The notes: a model not told the origin generated them from the sequence alone. DNA of 64,000 bases from Streptomyces sp. WMMC500 (GCF_027497195.1 NZ_CP114905.1:8410001-8474000), one strand, 5' to 3'. Shown: positions 7,905 to 17,932, counted from the stretch's first letter. Program-made: numbers and translations.

Positions 7905-10490
7905 TCACTCGTGCGCGATGGCCGCCAGGACGTTGAGCCGGGACGCCCTCAGCGCCGGCAGCAGGGCGGCCAGCAGGCCGACCAGCACCGACCCGATCAC
8001 CACGGCGAGCTGCACCGTCCAGTCGATCGCGAAGGCGCGCATGCCCTCCAGGGCCAGCACCTCGTGCACCCCCGCGCCCCACGCCAGCCCCAGCACCAGG
8101 CCGAGCAGCGCGCCGAACACGGCGATCACGACCGACTCCAGCCGGATCATCCGCCGCGTCTGGCGTCTGGACAGCCCGATGGCCCGCAGCATGCCGATCT
8201 CGCGCGTCCGCTCCACCACCGACAGCGCCAGCGTGTTCACCACGCCCAGCACCGCGATGACTATCGCCAGCCCGAGCAGCGCGAAGACCAGATAGAGGAG
8301 CACGATGATCTGCTCCCGGATCAGCTCCTTGAAGTCGGCCTGGTCCCGCACCTTCACCTGCGGGAAGCCTTCGAGCCCGCTCTCCAGCGACGAGCGCAGC
8401 GTGTCGACGTCGGTGCCGCTTTCCGCGTTGACGAAGACGACCGCCTCCTGGCCGCCGGGCTGGTAGTCCTCCAGGGTCTCCATGCCCAGGAAGAAGCCGC
8501 CGGCCGCACCGAACCCACCGCTGGTCTCCTGCTTGGTGAGCGCGCCGACCGTCAGCTCCGCCTTCCTGCCGTTGGAGAACTCCACCGGGAGCGTGCTGCC
8601 GACACGGATGCCGTGGTCGCGCGCGAACTGCCGCTGCAGACCCACGTGCCCGGGCGCGAGCGCGGCGCTGGTGCTCCCCTCCGCGTACTCCAGCCGGCTG
8701 ACCTGGTCCAGCTCCTTGTCGAAGGCGCCGGCGCTGGTGCTGGTCTTCTCGCCGTCGGGCAGCGTCACCCGCAGCGGCGCGAACCGCTGGCGGACGACGA
8801 GGCCCACGCCGTCCGCTTCGTGGACCCGCTCGGTGACCTCGCGGGGGAACGGGCCGAAGTTGTCGCTCTGCACGAGGAAGTCGGCGCCCAGTGTCCGGTC
8901 GATCTCCTCGTCGAAGGACTTCGTCATCGACGCGGCCGCCACCGACATGCCGCCGACCAGGGCCAGGCCCACCATCAGCGCCACCGCGGTGGCGCCGGTG
9001 CGCCGCGGGTTGCGCAGCGCGTTGCGCTGGCTGAGCGCGCCGACGGAGCCGAAGAACCGCGGGAACCAGCCGCCCAGCACCCGGATCACCGGCCGCACCA
9101 GCAGCGGTCCGGCCGCCACCACGGCCAGCATCGTCAGCACCACGCCGCCCACCAGGTACACGGCGGAGTCGCGGGTCTGGTCCGCCGTCGCGCACAGGAC
9201 GAACGACGCCGCCCCGACGACCCCGAGTACCGAGCCGAGCGCCGCCCGCACCCGCATCGGCCTGCCGACCTCCGTGATCTCCAGGTCGGCGAGTGCCGCC
9301 ATGGGGGAGACCCGGGCCGCACGCCGGGCCGGCAGATACGCCGCGACGAAGGTGACGCCCACGCCCACCGCGTACGCGAAGACCGGCGTGACCCAGCTCA
9401 CCACCATCTCGGCCGCGTCCAGGTTCATCCCCAGGAGGCCCATCGTCTCGATGAGCCCCGCGGCCAGGCCGATGCCGCTGAGCAGTCCGAGCGTGGAGCC
9501 CACCAGCCCGAGCAGCAGCGCCTCGGTGAGCACCGAGCGGCGGACCTGCCGCCGGTCCGCGCCCAGCGCGCGCATCAGCCCCAGCTCGCGGGTGCGCTGC
9601 GCGATGAGCATCGAGAACGTGTTGACGATCAGGAAGATGCCGACCAGCACGGCGATCCCGGCGAAGCCGAGCATCACGTACTTGATGATGTCGAGGAACG
9701 TACCCAGCTCCTCCGCCGCCGATTTCGCCTGCTCGTCGGCGGTCTGCACGGTGTACTTGCCGTCGAGCACCCCCTTGACGCGCTTCTTCAGCTCGGCGTC
9801 CGACACCCCCGGCGCCGCGTCCACGGACACCGACGTGGCCGCCTCGGTGCCCTTGAGCTCCGGGTCGTCGAGCAACTGGCGCTGCGCCGCCGCCGTCTCC
9901 AGGTAGATCACCGCCGCGCCCGGGTTGGTGGTGGTGAACTTCGCGATGCCGACGACCTCGACCTCGAACGTGCCGGGCTGCGCGAGGACGTTGAGCGTGT
10001 CGCCGATCTCGACGTTCTTGCGGTCGGCGGTGTCCTTGTCGAGCAGCGCCTCGCCGGCGCCGGCCGGCTCGCGGCCCTCCGACAGCTCCACCGGGCTGCG
10101 GTCGCTGACGTACCAGTTGCTGGCGATCGTCGGCGGGCCGGTGGTCCGGCCGATCGGCTCGTTCTCCGCGTCGGTGACGGTGAGGTTCTCCACCTCGACG
10201 TCGAGGTGGACGTCCTGCACCCCCGGCACCTTCGCCACGTCCCCGGCGACCGACGCGGGCAGCGTCGGCACCAGCCCGGAGCCGAACCCGCGGCCCTGGT
10301 CGAACGCCTCCTTCGGGGAGACGGCGACGTCGGCTGCGGTGGAGGCGAAGAGCCGGTCGAACGTGCGGCTGACGGTGTCGGAGAAGATGAGGCTGCCGGA
10401 GACGAACGCCACGGACAACACCACGGCCAGCGCCGAGAGCAGCATCCGCCCCTTGTGCGCGAAGAAGCTGCGCAGAGTCGCCTTGAGCAC
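7905..10490 (-). CDS. FtsX/MacB-like ABC transporter permease
   Basis: An 861-residue membrane protein with two FtsX-type halves. Each half has transmembrane helices flanking an extracytoplasmic region: an N-terminal helix (about residues 16-40), a large external domain, three helices around 270-390, then a second copy from about 430 with a second external domain and three final helices. This is the usual architecture of actinobacterial MacB-like systems that move lipids or peptides or act mechanically on the envelope. It lies 6 bp downstream of its ATPase gene, so the two form an operon. Substrate unknown. Confidence 0.92.
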   Translation of the reverse strand: MLKATLRSFFAHKGRMLLSALAVVLSVAFVSGSLIFSDTVSRTFDRLFASTAADVAVSPKEAFDQGRGFGSGLVPTLPASVAGDVAKVPGVQDVHLDVEVENLTVTDAENEPIGRTTGPPTIASNWYVSDRSPVELSEGREPAGAGEALLDKDTADRKNVEIGDTLNVLAQPGTFEVEVVGIAKFTTTNPGAAVIYLETAAAQRQLLDDPELKGTEAATSVSVDAAPGVSDAELKKRVKGVLDGKYTVQTADEQAKSAAEELGTFLDIIKYVMLGFAGIAVLVGIFLIVNTFSMLIAQRTRELGLMRALGADRRQVRRSVLTEALLLGLVGSTLGLLSGIGLAAGLIETMGLLGMNLDAAEMVVSWVTPVFAYAVGVGVTFVAAYLPARRAARVSPMAALADLEITEVGRPMRVRAALGSVLGVVGAASFVLCATADQTRDSAVYLVGGVVLTMLAVVAAGPLLVRPVIRVLGGWFPRFFGSVGALSQRNALRNPRRTGATAVALMVGLALVGGMSVAAASMTKSFDEEIDRTLGADFLVQSDNFGPFPREVTERVHEADGVGLVVRQRFAPLRVTLPDGEKTSTSAGAFDKELDQVSRLEYAEGSTSAALAPGHVGLQRQFARDHGIRVGSTLPVEFSNGRKAELTVGALTKQETSGGFGAAGGFFLGMETLEDYQPGGQEAVVFVNAESGTDVDTLRSSLESGLEGFPQVKVRDQADFKELIREQIIVLLYLVFALLGLAIVIAVLGVVNTLALSVVERTREIGMLRAIGLSRRQTRRMIRLESVVIAVFGALLGLVLGLAWGAGVHEVLALEGMRAFAIDWTVQLAVVIGSVLVGLLAALLPALRASRLNVLAAIAHE

Positions 10491-10496
10491 GCCGCC

Positions 10497-11279
10497 TCAG
10501 CTCTTCCTGATGCCGTCGAAGCGCTTCATGCGCTCCAGCACCGCCTCGGCCGTCGGCCCCGGCATCTCGTCCACGATCCGGCCGTCCGCGAGGAAGAGCA
10601 CCAGGTCGGAGTGGGCGGCGGCGCCCGGGTCGTGGGTCACCATCACCACCGTCTGGCCCAACCGGTCCACGGCCTCCCGCAGGAAGCCCAGCACCTCGAG
10701 GCCGGAGCGCGAGTCGAGGTTGCCGGTGGGCTCGTCGGTGAAGATCAGCTCGGGCCGGGAGGCCAGCGCCCGCGCGCAGGCCACCCGCTGCTGCTGGCCG
10801 CCGGAGAGCTGCGAGGGCCGGTGGTCGAGCCGGTCGCGCAGGCGGAGCGTGTCGATCACCCGGTCCAGCCACTCGGGGTCGGGTTTGCGGCCCGCGATGT
10901 CCATCGGCAGCGTGATGTTCTCCAGCGCGTTCAGCGTGGGCAGCAGGTTGAACGACTGGAACATGAAGCCGATCCGGTCGCGGCGCAGCCGCGTCAGCTC
11001 CCGCTCACCCAGGCCCGTGATCTCCGTGTCGCCCAGCCAGACCTGCCCGGAGGTCACCGTGTCGAGCCCGGCGAGGCAGTGCATCAGCGTCGACTTGCCG
11101 GAGCCGGAGGGCCCCATGACCGCCGTGAAACGGGCGCGGCGGATCTCCACGTCCACCGAGTCCAGCGCGACGACCGCCGTCTCGCCGCTGCCGTACGTCT
11201 TCGTCAGCCCGCCGGCCCGGGCCGCGACCCCGGCCGGCGGTCCCGCGTCGAGTCTGTCGAGTGCCGCCGGTGTGGACAA
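10497..11279 (-). CDS. ABC transporter ATP-binding protein (MacB/LolD type)
   Basis: A 260-residue ATPase partner of the FtsX-like permease. Walker A is MGPSGSGKST, the signature is LSGGQQQRVACARAL, Walker B is LIFTDEPTGNLD, and the switch His is in MVTHDP. The likely start is a TTG at 11277-11279 (L-S-T-P-A-A-L-D), preceded by GGGGGAA; no ATG or GTG lies between it and the conserved TKTYGSGE segment, while the frame stays open upstream to 11396. A later or earlier start cannot be excluded. The short linker between the two genes argues for one transcript from the 11.28-11.52 kb region. Confidence 0.9.
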   Translation of the reverse strand: MSTPAALDRLDAGPPAGVAARAGGLTKTYGSGETAVVALDSVDVEIRRARFTAVMGPSGSGKSTLMHCLAGLDTVTSGQVWLGDTEITGLGERELTRLRRDRIGFMFQSFNLLPTLNALENITLPMDIAGRKPDPEWLDRVIDTLRLRDRLDHRPSQLSGGQQQRVACARALASRPELIFTDEPTGNLDSRSGLEVLGFLREAVDRLGQTVVMVTHDPGAAAHSDLVLFLADGRIVDEMPGPTAEAVLERMKRFDGIRKS

Positions 11280-11518
11280 TGCCGTTCCCCCATCGGGCTG
11301 TGGGCCGGGCGCCGGGTGCGCGTTCCTGTCTCCCCGCCGTACGCCGTGCGCGCCCGGCCGGGACGTGCTGCCAGGCCACGCGACCGATCGGATCAACGCC
11401 GCCTGCCAGCGAGACTAGGCCGCCGCGCAACCACGCGCATCCCTCCCGGGTGGCACCTGTGGACAACCCACTACTCCCGGGGGAGGACGGCCCTCTCCTG
11501 TGGACGGTGGAGCGGACG

Positions 11519-12181
11519 TCAGCCGCGTAGCGCGGTGCCCAGGACGTGGTACGAGGCCGGGGTCGGCGGCCCCTTCTCCGGCATCCGCAGCCGCCGGTAC
11601 GCGCCGAGCGTGAACCCGGCGGCGGAGAGTTCGCCGAGCACGTCGCGGCCGGAGTGGCAGCCGCCGAGCAGCAGCGGCCACACCGTGCGGTCCGCCGCCC
11701 GCTGCACCGCCCGCATCGCCCGTCCTTCGGCGCGCCCGTGCTCGTAGAACCGCAGCTCGCCGCCGGGCCGCAGTACCCGGCGCAGCTCGCCGAGCGCCCG
11801 CGGCACGTCCGCGACCGAGCAGAGCACCAGCGAGGCGACGGCGGCGTCGCACGACCCGTCGTCCAGCGGCAGCGCCTCCGCCGTTCCCGGCAGCACGTCC
11901 ACGGGCACGTCCGCGCGCAGCGCCGCCGCCGCGGCGAGCTGCCGCAGGTGGCGCTCCGGCTCGATCGCGACCACCTCGGAGACGGCGGCCGGGTAGTGCA
12001 CGAAGTTCAGCCCGTTGCCCGCGCCGATCTCGACGACCCGGCCGGAGAGGCCGGCCAGCAGCTCCGCGCGCAGCTCGGCGACCCCGCCGCGCTCCTCGGC
12101 GGCGACGCTGAGGCGTGCGTAGAAGCGCGCGAAGTACGGGTGGTGCACGGCGTCCTTCGCGGCGCGCGGCGATGACGGCAT
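11519..12181 (-). CDS. Class I SAM-dependent methyltransferase (METTL7/UbiE-like), last gene of the bio run
   Basis: A 220-residue methyltransferase. Motif I is VVEIGAGNGLNF (SAM-binding glycines), the acidic residue after strand 2 is in VVAIEPE, and the post-motif region has LVLCSVADVPRALGELRRVLRPGGELRF. The GGCHSGRD stretch near residue 180 resembles METTL7-like thiol methyltransferases rather than BioC. AGGAGG at 12188-12193 fixes the ATG at 12179-12181. It starts 22 bp after the bioD stop on the same strand, so it is probably transcribed with the biotin genes. Whether it serves biotin synthesis (as a stand-in for BioC) or merely reads through is unknown. Confidence 0.88.
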   Translation of the reverse strand: MPSSPRAAKDAVHHPYFARFYARLSVAAEERGGVAELRAELLAGLSGRVVEIGAGNGLNFVHYPAAVSEVVAIEPERHLRQLAAAAALRADVPVDVLPGTAEALPLDDGSCDAAVASLVLCSVADVPRALGELRRVLRPGGELRFYEHGRAEGRAMRAVQRAADRTVWPLLLGGCHSGRDVLGELSAAGFTLGAYRRLRMPEKGPPTPASYHVLGTALRG

Positions 12182-12203
12182 ACCGGCCTCCTGGCGAACG
12201 GGA

Positions 12204-12950
12204 TCAGTGCGATTGTCCCCTCTCGAACCTGCCCGGGGCCTGCCGGGCGCGGAAGTCGTCCGCGTCCCAGTGCCCGCCGAGCGCCGGCGCCAGCCACCCT
12301 GGCGCCGCCGCGCCGAACGCCTCCGGGCCGAACCCGCCGGCGCCCTCCGGCACCGCGCCCAGCAGCGGCACCCGCGCCGTGGCGGGCAGGTCCGCCAGAT
12401 TGCAGCGGGCCGCCAGGTCCGGCGCCGCCGGCCAACTGCCCACCACCGCACCCGGGCATGCCAGACCGCGGCGGCGCAGCGCCTCCGTCGTCAGCTCGGT
12501 GGCGTTCAGCGTGCCGAGCCCCGCGGCGGCCACGACCAGCACCGGCGCCGCCACCAGCCGCGCCACCTCCGCCAGCGTGCCGCCCGCGTCGTCCAGCCGC
12601 ACCAGCAGCCCGCCCGCGCCCTCCACGAGCACCAGGTCGTGGTCGTGCCCCAGCTTCTCCACCATCCCCGCCGCGTCCGCCGCCGTCAGCGGCGGCAGCC
12701 CCGCGCGGCGGGCGGCCGTCGCGGGCGCCAGCGGCTCGGGGAAGCGGGCCAGCTCCACCGCCCGCACGCCCGGTGCCAGGCGCGCCGCCTCGTCGGCGTC
12801 GCCGGGCTCGCCGGGCGCCACGCCGGTCTGCGCCGGCTTGAGCACGGCCACCGAGCGGCCCCGCGCCAGCGCCGCGGCGGCCACGGCGGCGGTGACGACC
12901 GTCTTGCCCACGCCGGTCGAGGTGCCGGTGACCACGAGCACGCTGCCCAT
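12204..12950 (-). CDS. bioD: ATP-dependent dethiobiotin synthetase
   Basis: A 248-residue cytosolic enzyme that closes the ureido ring of 7,8-diaminopelargonate with CO2 and ATP to give dethiobiotin. The P-loop is GTSTGVGKT (about residues 9-17). The carbamate-site Lys lies in VLKPAQTG, and the glycine-rich segment [11 protein letters not shown] is present. The gene follows bioA by 18 bp in the bioB-bioA-bioD order. The start ATG is at 12948-12950. Length and motifs are normal for the family. Confidence 0.97.
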   Translation of the reverse strand: MGSVLVVTGTSTGVGKTVVTAAVAAAALARGRSVAVLKPAQTGVAPGEPGDADEAARLAPGVRAVELARFPEPLAPATAARRAGLPPLTAADAAGMVEKLGHDHDLVLVEGAGGLLVRLDDAGGTLAEVARLVAAPVLVVAAAGLGTLNATELTTEALRRRGLACPGAVVGSWPAAPDLAARCNLADLPATARVPLLGAVPEGAGGFGPEAFGAAAPGWLAPALGGHWDADDFRARQAPGRFERGQSH

Positions 12951-12968
12951 CGTGTCCCCCTCCGCCCG

Positions 12969-14273
12969 TCAGCCCGCCGCCGCCGCGGCGCGCACGGCGG
13001 CGCAGACGCGGGTGACGTCGGCGTCGTCCGTCACGTACGGCGGCATGGTGTAGATCAGGTCGCGGAAGGGGCGCAGCCACACCCCCGCCTCGACGGCGGC
13101 CCGGGTGGCGGCGGCCATGTCCGCCGGGTGGTCGAGCTGGACGACGCCGATGGCCCCCAGCACCCGCACGTCCACCACCCCCGGCAGCTCCGCCGCCTCG
13201 GCGAGCCCCTCCCGCAGCCCGCTCTCGATGCGCTTGACGTCCTGCCGCCAGCCGCCGTCGGCCAGCAGGTCGAGCGAGGCCAGGGCGACGGCGGAAGCGA
13301 GCGGGTTGCCCATGAACGTCGGGCCGTGGGCGAGCACGGGAACCTCGCCCGCCGAGATCCCCTCCGCGACCCCGGGCGTGCAGAGCGTGGCGGCCATCGA
13401 CAGATAGCCGCCGGTCAGCGCCTTGCCGACGCACATCACATCCGGTGAGACGCCCGCGTGGTCCGCGGCGAAGAACGCGCCGGTGCGGCCGAAGCCGGTG
13501 GCGATCTCGTCGAACACCAGCAGCACGCCGTGTGCGTCGCACGCCTCACGCAGCACCCGCAGATAGCCGGGGGAGGTGAAGCGCATGCCGCCCGCGCCCT
13601 GCACGACGGGCTCCACGATCACGGCGGCCAGCTCGTCCGCGTGCCGCGCCACGAGGGCGCGCAGCTCACGCTCGTACGCCTCGTCCACGGGCGCGTCGAA
13701 GCCCGCGGACGGCACGCCGGCGAACACCTGCCGCGGCAGCACGCCGGACCACAGCTCGTGCATGCCGCCGTCCGGGTCGCAGACCGACATCGGCTGCCAG
13801 GTGTCGCCGTGGTAGCCGCCGCGCCAGGTCAGCAGCCGGCGCTTGCCCGGCCGGCCGCGTGAACGCCAGTACTGCAGGCACATCTTGACCGCGACCTCGA
13901 CCGACACCGACCCCGAGTCGCTGAGGAACACGTGCCGCAGCGGCTCCGGCGTGACCTCCACCAGCCGCGCCGCGAGCCGCACCGCCGGCTCGTGGGTGAG
14001 CCCGCCGAACATCACGTGGCTCATCCGGTCCAACTGCCCGCGGGCGGCGGCGTCGAGCGCCGGGTGGCGGTAGCCGTGGATCGCCGACCACCAGGACGAC
14101 ATCCCGTCGACCAGCTCGTCCACCCCCCACGCCGGCTCGGCCAGCCGCAGCCGTACGCCCTCCGCGGAATCGACGACGAGAGGCTCCTGCCGGCCCGGCA
14201 TGGGCCCGTACGGGTGCCAGACGTGCTCGCGGTCCAGGTCGAGCAGCCGCCGGGGCGGCATCGGCTCAGGCAT
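12969..14273 (-). CDS. bioA: Adenosylmethionine-8-amino-7-oxononanoate aminotransferase
   Basis: A 434-residue PLP enzyme (class III aminotransferase) that converts KAPA to DAPA using S-adenosylmethionine as amino donor. Visible landmarks are [12 protein letters not shown] near the N-terminus (BioA substrate-loop signature), [26 protein letters not shown] with the PLP-contacting Asp, and [14 protein letters not shown] with the Schiff-base Lys. Its start overlaps the end of bioB by 8 bp, showing tight translational coupling. Length is normal. Confidence 0.97.
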   Translation of the reverse strand: MPEPMPPRRLLDLDREHVWHPYGPMPGRQEPLVVDSAEGVRLRLAEPAWGVDELVDGMSSWWSAIHGYRHPALDAAARGQLDRMSHVMFGGLTHEPAVRLAARLVEVTPEPLRHVFLSDSGSVSVEVAVKMCLQYWRSRGRPGKRRLLTWRGGYHGDTWQPMSVCDPDGGMHELWSGVLPRQVFAGVPSAGFDAPVDEAYERELRALVARHADELAAVIVEPVVQGAGGMRFTSPGYLRVLREACDAHGVLLVFDEIATGFGRTGAFFAADHAGVSPDVMCVGKALTGGYLSMAATLCTPGVAEGISAGEVPVLAHGPTFMGNPLASAVALASLDLLADGGWRQDVKRIESGLREGLAEAAELPGVVDVRVLGAIGVVQLDHPADMAAATRAAVEAGVWLRPFRDLIYTMPPYVTDDADVTRVCAAVRAAAAAG

Positions 14274-15420
14274 TGGGCGGCAGTTCCGTGCCGGCCCCGC
14301 GGCGGCGTACGGCGACGAGGTCCGTACGCGCCGCCCGCACCGGCTCGCCCGCGGGCGCGTCGTCCGGAGCGGGAACGCCGTCCGTGGGGGGACCTTCGTC
14401 CCGGACGGGCCCGTCCGCCCGGTGCGGCGGCAGCGTCGTCCGCCCCGCCTCCTCCACCTCGAACCCGGCGTCCGCGATCATCTCCAGGTCCGCCCTGCCC
14501 GCCTGCCCCTCGCTGGTCAGGTAGTCGCCAAGGAACACCGAGTTGGCCAGGTGCAGCGCCAGCGGCTGCAGCGACCGCAGGTGGATCTCCCGGCCACCCG
14601 CCAGCCGCACCTCCACGTCCGGACAGACGAACCGCACCATGGCGAGGATCTTCAGACAGCGCTGCGGGGTGAGGTCCCACTCCCCGGCCAGCGGCGTGCC
14701 CTCGAACGGGATGAGGAAGTTCACCGGCACCGAGTCCGGGTCCAGCGCGCGCAGCGCGAAGACCACGTCCACCAGGTCCTCGTCGCTCTCGCCCATCCCC
14801 GCGATGAGCCCGGAGCACGCCGACATCCCGGCCGCCTGGGCCTGCTGCACGGTCTGCACCCGGTCCTCGTAGCCGTGGGTGGTGCAGATGTCCGCGTACG
14901 TCGCCTCGGAGGTGTTGAGGTTGTGGTTGTACGCGTCCGCGCCCGCCGACTTCAGCCGCTCCGCCTGGCCGTCGGAGAGCAGCCCGAGGCAGGCGCACAC
15001 CTCCACGTCCGCGTTCCGCTCCTTGATGGCGGCGATGGTCGCCGAGACCCGGTCGACGTCGCGGTCCGTGGGCCCGCGGCCGCTGGCGACCAGGCAGACC
15101 CGCTTGGCGCCGCCCGCCACCCCCGCCGCCGCGGCCTCGGCCGCCTGGTCGGCCTTCAGCCACGTGTACTTGAGGATCCCGGCCTCGGAGCCCAGCCGTT
15201 GCGAGCAGTAGGAACAGTCCTCGGGGCAGAGCCCCGACTTGAGGTTGACCAGGTAGTTGAGCTTCACCCGGCGGCCGAAGAACTCCCGGCGCACCTTCCC
15301 GGCCGCGGCGACGACGTCGAGTACGTCCTCGTCCGGGGTGCGCAGCACGGCCAGCGCCTCGTCACGGGTCGGCGCCTCGCGCCGCAGCCCCTTGTCCACC
15401 AGCGTCGAAAGCAGGTCCAT
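14266..15420 (-). CDS. bioB: Biotin synthase (radical SAM)
   Basis: A 384-residue radical-SAM enzyme that inserts sulfur into dethiobiotin. The [4Fe-4S] ligands are Cys65, Cys69 and Cys72 in [19 protein letters not shown] and the GLIAGMGES segment follow as in other BioB proteins. The last ~65 residues are a Pro/Arg-rich extension beyond the barrel, as often seen in Streptomyces homologues. I chose the ATG at 15418-15420 ([12 protein letters not shown]); the frame is open upstream to 15567 but that part overlaps the divergent bioF promoter. It is the first gene of the leftward biotin operon. Confidence 0.97.
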   Translation of the reverse strand: MDLLSTLVDKGLRREAPTRDEALAVLRTPDEDVLDVVAAAGKVRREFFGRRVKLNYLVNLKSGLCPEDCSYCSQRLGSEAGILKYTWLKADQAAEAAAAGVAGGAKRVCLVASGRGPTDRDVDRVSATIAAIKERNADVEVCACLGLLSDGQAERLKSAGADAYNHNLNTSEATYADICTTHGYEDRVQTVQQAQAAGMSACSGLIAGMGESDEDLVDVVFALRALDPDSVPVNFLIPFEGTPLAGEWDLTPQRCLKILAMVRFVCPDVEVRLAGGREIHLRSLQPLALHLANSVFLGDYLTSEGQAGRADLEMIADAGFEVEEAGRTTLPPHRADGPVRDEGPPTDGVPAPDDAPAGEPVRAARTDLVAVRRRGAGTELPPNA

Positions 15421-15565
15421 GGCGCTGATCCTCGCCCACCGCACCGGCCCGGGCCAATGGGGCACCGCACAACGGCCGCCCCCGACTTGTGTGCTCATCG
15501 CCACACCGCCGCGCGCCCGCGCGCGCACTACGGTGCAGAAACAGCCCACCGAGCCGAGGAACCGC
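15421..15565. promoter_or_regulatory. Divergent bioB/bioF control region
   Basis: This 145-bp region must hold promoters for both arms of the biotin genes. TACGGT at 15529-15534 fits a -10 hexamer for bioF. An interrupted inverted repeat, GTGTG (15489-15493) and CACAC (15502-15506) with an 8-nt spacer, is a weak operator candidate. I do not see a match to the BioQ or BirA operators that I know, so the biotin regulator here is unassigned. Confidence 0.4.
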
Positions 15566-16738
15566 ATGCCCCGTCACGCCTTCGACTGGATCGACACGCA
15601 GGCCGAGGAGCGGGGGCGCGCCGGTCTCGTCCGCGTCCTGCGCCCCCGCGCGCACGATTCCCGGCTGCTCGACCTGTGCGGCAACGACTACCTCGGCCTC
15701 GCCCGGAACCCCGAGGTCACCGCCGCCGCCGGGGCCGCGGCCCGCCGCTGGGGCGCGGGCGCCACCGGCTCCCGGCTCGTCAGCGGCAGCACCGCGCTGC
15801 ACGCGGAACTGGAGGCCGAACTCGCCGCCTTCTGCGGCTTCGAGGCCGCGCTCGTGTTCTCCTCCGGATTCGCCGCAAACCTCGCCGCCGTCACCGCTTT
15901 GAGCGACCGCGGCACCCTCGTCGTCTCGGACGCGGGCAACCACGCCTCCCTCATCGACGGCTGCCGGCTCTCCCGGGCCGACGTCGCCGTCGTCCCGCAC
16001 GCCGACGCCGACGCGGTGGTAAAGGCGCTGGACGGCTTCGCCGGGCGGGCGCTGGCGGTCTCCGACGGGGTCTTCTCCGTCGACGGCGACGCGGCGGACC
16101 TGCCCGCGCTGGCGGCGGCCTGCCGCGCGTACGGGGCCGGGCTGCTGGTGGACGACGCCCACGGGCTCGGCGTCCTCGGGGCCGGCGGGCGCGGCTCGCT
16201 GCACGCGGCCGGCCTGGCGGGCGCGGCCGACGTCGTCGCCACCGTCACGCTGTCGAAGGCGCTGGGCAGCCAGGGTGGCGCGGTGCTGGGCCCGGCGCGG
16301 GTGATCGAGCACCTGGTCAACACCGCGCGTACGTTCATCTTCGACACCGGCCTCGCCCCCGCCGCCGCGGGCGCCGCCCTCGCCGCGCTGCGCCTGCTGC
16401 GCCGCGAGCCGGAGCGGGCCGCGGCGGCCCGGCGGGTGGCGGCGGCGCTGCACGGCGGGCTGACGGCCGCCGGGCTGACGGCCGTACGCCCCGACGCGGC
16501 GGTGGTGTCGGTGCGGGCCCCGGCGCCGGAGGCGGCCGTCGCGTGGGCGGCGGCGTGCCGCGACGCGGGGGTGGCGGTGGGCTGCTTCCGCCCGCCGTCG
16601 GTGCCCGACGGCATCTCGCGGCTGCGCCTGACCGCCCGCGCGGACCTGACGGCACAGCAGGTGGACACCGCGATCGACACCGTCGTACGCACGGCGCCCG
16701 CGGACCCGGCGCCGCCGCGCCGGGCGCCCGCCCGGTAG
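15566..16738 (+). CDS. bioF: 8-amino-7-oxononanoate synthase
   Basis: A 390-residue PLP enzyme that condenses pimeloyl thioester with L-alanine to KAPA, the first ring-building step of biotin synthesis. Landmarks are [33 protein letters not shown] and the Schiff-base Lys231 in [16 protein letters not shown] (15556-15560) precedes the ATG at 15566. It is transcribed away from bioBAD from a shared control region. It ends in a Pro/Arg-rich tail and converges with the DUF397 gene 24 bp away. Confidence 0.96.
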   Translation: MPRHAFDWIDTQAEERGRAGLVRVLRPRAHDSRLLDLCGNDYLGLARNPEVTAAAGAAARRWGAGATGSRLVSGSTALHAELEAELAAFCGFEAALVFSSGFAANLAAVTALSDRGTLVVSDAGNHASLIDGCRLSRADVAVVPHADADAVVKALDGFAGRALAVSDGVFSVDGDAADLPALAAACRAYGAGLLVDDAHGLGVLGAGGRGSLHAAGLAGAADVVATVTLSKALGSQGGAVLGPARVIEHLVNTARTFIFDTGLAPAAAGAALAALRLLRREPERAAAARRVAAALHGGLTAAGLTAVRPDAAVVSVRAPAPEAAVAWAAACRDAGVAVGCFRPPSVPDGISRLRLTARADLTAQQVDTAIDTVVRTAPADPAPPRRAPAR

Positions 16739-16747
16739 GGGCCGCGT

Positions 16748-16761
16748 GCGGGTGTACCCGC
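16748..16761. terminator. Short hairpin between convergent bioF and DUF397 genes
   Basis: GCGGGT-GT-ACCCGC forms a compact stem in the 24-bp gap between two convergent genes. It could act as a weak bidirectional terminator; there is no T-run. Confidence 0.4.
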
Positions 16762-16762
16762 G

Positions 16763-17026
16763 CTAGGTGTACGCGACCCGCGCGTCCCCGGCGAACTCCC
16801 CGTCCTTGACCGCCGCGACGAACGCCCCCCACGCCTCGGCCCGGAACAGCAGCGCCGGCCCCTCCACATGGGTGGAGTCCCGCACGGCGAGCAGTCCGGG
16901 GGATTCCGGTCCCACGGGATAAGCGGCCTCGACGCAGTTGTTCGCCCCCGTGCTGTGCGAACTGCGCCGCCAACGGAGGTCGTCGAGTGCCGTACTGGAG
17001 GAGACGTACCGAGGTGCTGCGGTCAT
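16763..17026 (-). CDS. DUF397 domain protein (small partner of the WhiJ-type regulator)
   Basis: An 87-residue protein covering one DUF397 domain, with the family hallmarks WRRSSHSTGANNCVEAA, VRDSTHVEGPALLF and the closing W-x-F-V-A-A-V-K-D-GEF. Its ATG overlaps the stop of the XRE/DUF5753 gene by 4 bp. DUF397 proteins are known as small acidic partners or antagonists of WhiJ-like helix-turn-helix regulators in Streptomyces (e.g. BldB-linked systems). Its role is therefore inferred as modulating the upstream regulator, probably by direct binding. Confidence 0.93.
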   Translation of the reverse strand: MTAAPRYVSSSTALDDLRWRRSSHSTGANNCVEAAYPVGPESPGLLAVRDSTHVEGPALLFRAEAWGAFVAAVKDGEFAGDARVAYT

Positions 17027-17895
17027 GGTGCCTCCCTTGCGCCCGCGCCGAGCGCGGCTATGAACGCCATGGACTCCTCGTGCGAAAGGGCGCTCGCCTG
17101 CAGCGAAGCAAAGGCCGTCACATACGCCCGTAAGTCTTCTTTCCTTTCCAGGTGAAGGCTACTCATCAAATGGTCGACAACGACCACATCGAGGTCAGAA
17201 CTGCGCGAATAAGAGAAGATAACGAAAGGCCCGGTGAGGCCGACGTGCTCGCCCGAGGAAAAGGGCAGGATCTGCACGCGTACGTGCGGAAGCATGCCCA
17301 TCCGTCGCAAGTGCCGCAACTGCTCCGCCATCACCCCCGGTCCGCCCACGTGCCGCCGCAGCACCGCCTCGTCCAGCACCGCGTGCAGGCGCGGCGGGGG
17401 CGCGGAGCGCAGCACCGCCTGCCGGGCTATCCGCACCTCCACCAGCGTCTCCACCTCCCGCGGTCCCGCGCCGGCGACGGCGGCCCGGGTCACCGCCAGT
17501 GCGTACCGCCGCGTCTGCAGCAGCCCCGGGACCACCGACGTCTCCAGCGTGCGCACCGCGGACGCCTCCGCCTCCAGGCTGATGAAGTCCAGGTAAGCGG
17601 GCGGCAGCAGGTCGCGGTACTCGCTCCACCAGCGGTCCTCGCGACCGTCGTGCGGCGCCGTGGCCAGCGTCTCCAGCAGCGTGCGCAGCCCGGGGTCGGT
17701 GACGCGGTAGGCGTCCAGCAGCCGTGTGACGTCCGCGGCCTTGGCGGCGGACGTGCCCGTCTCTATCCGGCTGATCTTCGACTGGTGCCAGCCGACCAGC
17801 TCCGCAGCCTTCTCGCTGGTCAGCCCGGCCCTGCCGCGCATCCTGCGCAGCTCCGCGCCCAGCTTGGCGCGGCGTACCGCCGGCTCATTGCGCAT
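17023..17895 (-). CDS. XRE-family helix-turn-helix regulator with DUF5753 (WhiJ-like), carrying a TTA codon
   Basis: A 290-residue DNA-binding protein. The N-terminal HTH_XRE lies at residues about 10-65 (LRRMRGRAGLTSEKAAELVGWHQSKISRIETG, cited in part as SKISRIETG), followed by the DUF5753 ligand-like domain (about 100-280). GGGAGG precedes the ATG at 17893-17895. Codon 255 (17131-17133) is TTA, the rare leucine codon read by the bldA tRNA, so translation probably depends on development. The 3' half (17.1-17.23 kb) also uses unusual codons (AGT, AGG, AAA, CTT, TTT), unlike its neighbours. It overlaps the DUF397 gene and is divergent from an RsbW-like ATPase, the standard WhiJ-type trio. Confidence 0.93.
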   Translation of the reverse strand: MRNEPAVRRAKLGAELRRMRGRAGLTSEKAAELVGWHQSKISRIETGTSAAKAADVTRLLDAYRVTDPGLRTLLETLATAPHDGREDRWWSEYRDLLPPAYLDFISLEAEASAVRTLETSVVPGLLQTRRYALAVTRAAVAGAGPREVETLVEVRIARQAVLRSAPPPRLHAVLDEAVLRRHVGGPGVMAEQLRHLRRMGMLPHVRVQILPFSSGEHVGLTGPFVIFSYSRSSDLDVVVVDHLMSSLHLERKEDLRAYVTAFASLQASALSHEESMAFIAALGAGAREAP

Positions 17896-17932
17896 GACGA
17901 CCCTCCCGGCCCGCTCGGCCGAACGCGTAACA

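Noticed and set aside
6522..11747. A 1741-codon open frame on the plus strand
   Set aside because: It runs antisense through a CNNM gene, a GNAT gene, the MacB-like permease and its ATPase; no domain is visible, and each of those has family motifs on the minus strand.
11519..12181. Naming the bio-operon methyltransferase bioC
   Set aside because: The GGCHSGRD and post-SAM motifs fit METTL7-like enzymes rather than BioC; only position supports a biotin role.
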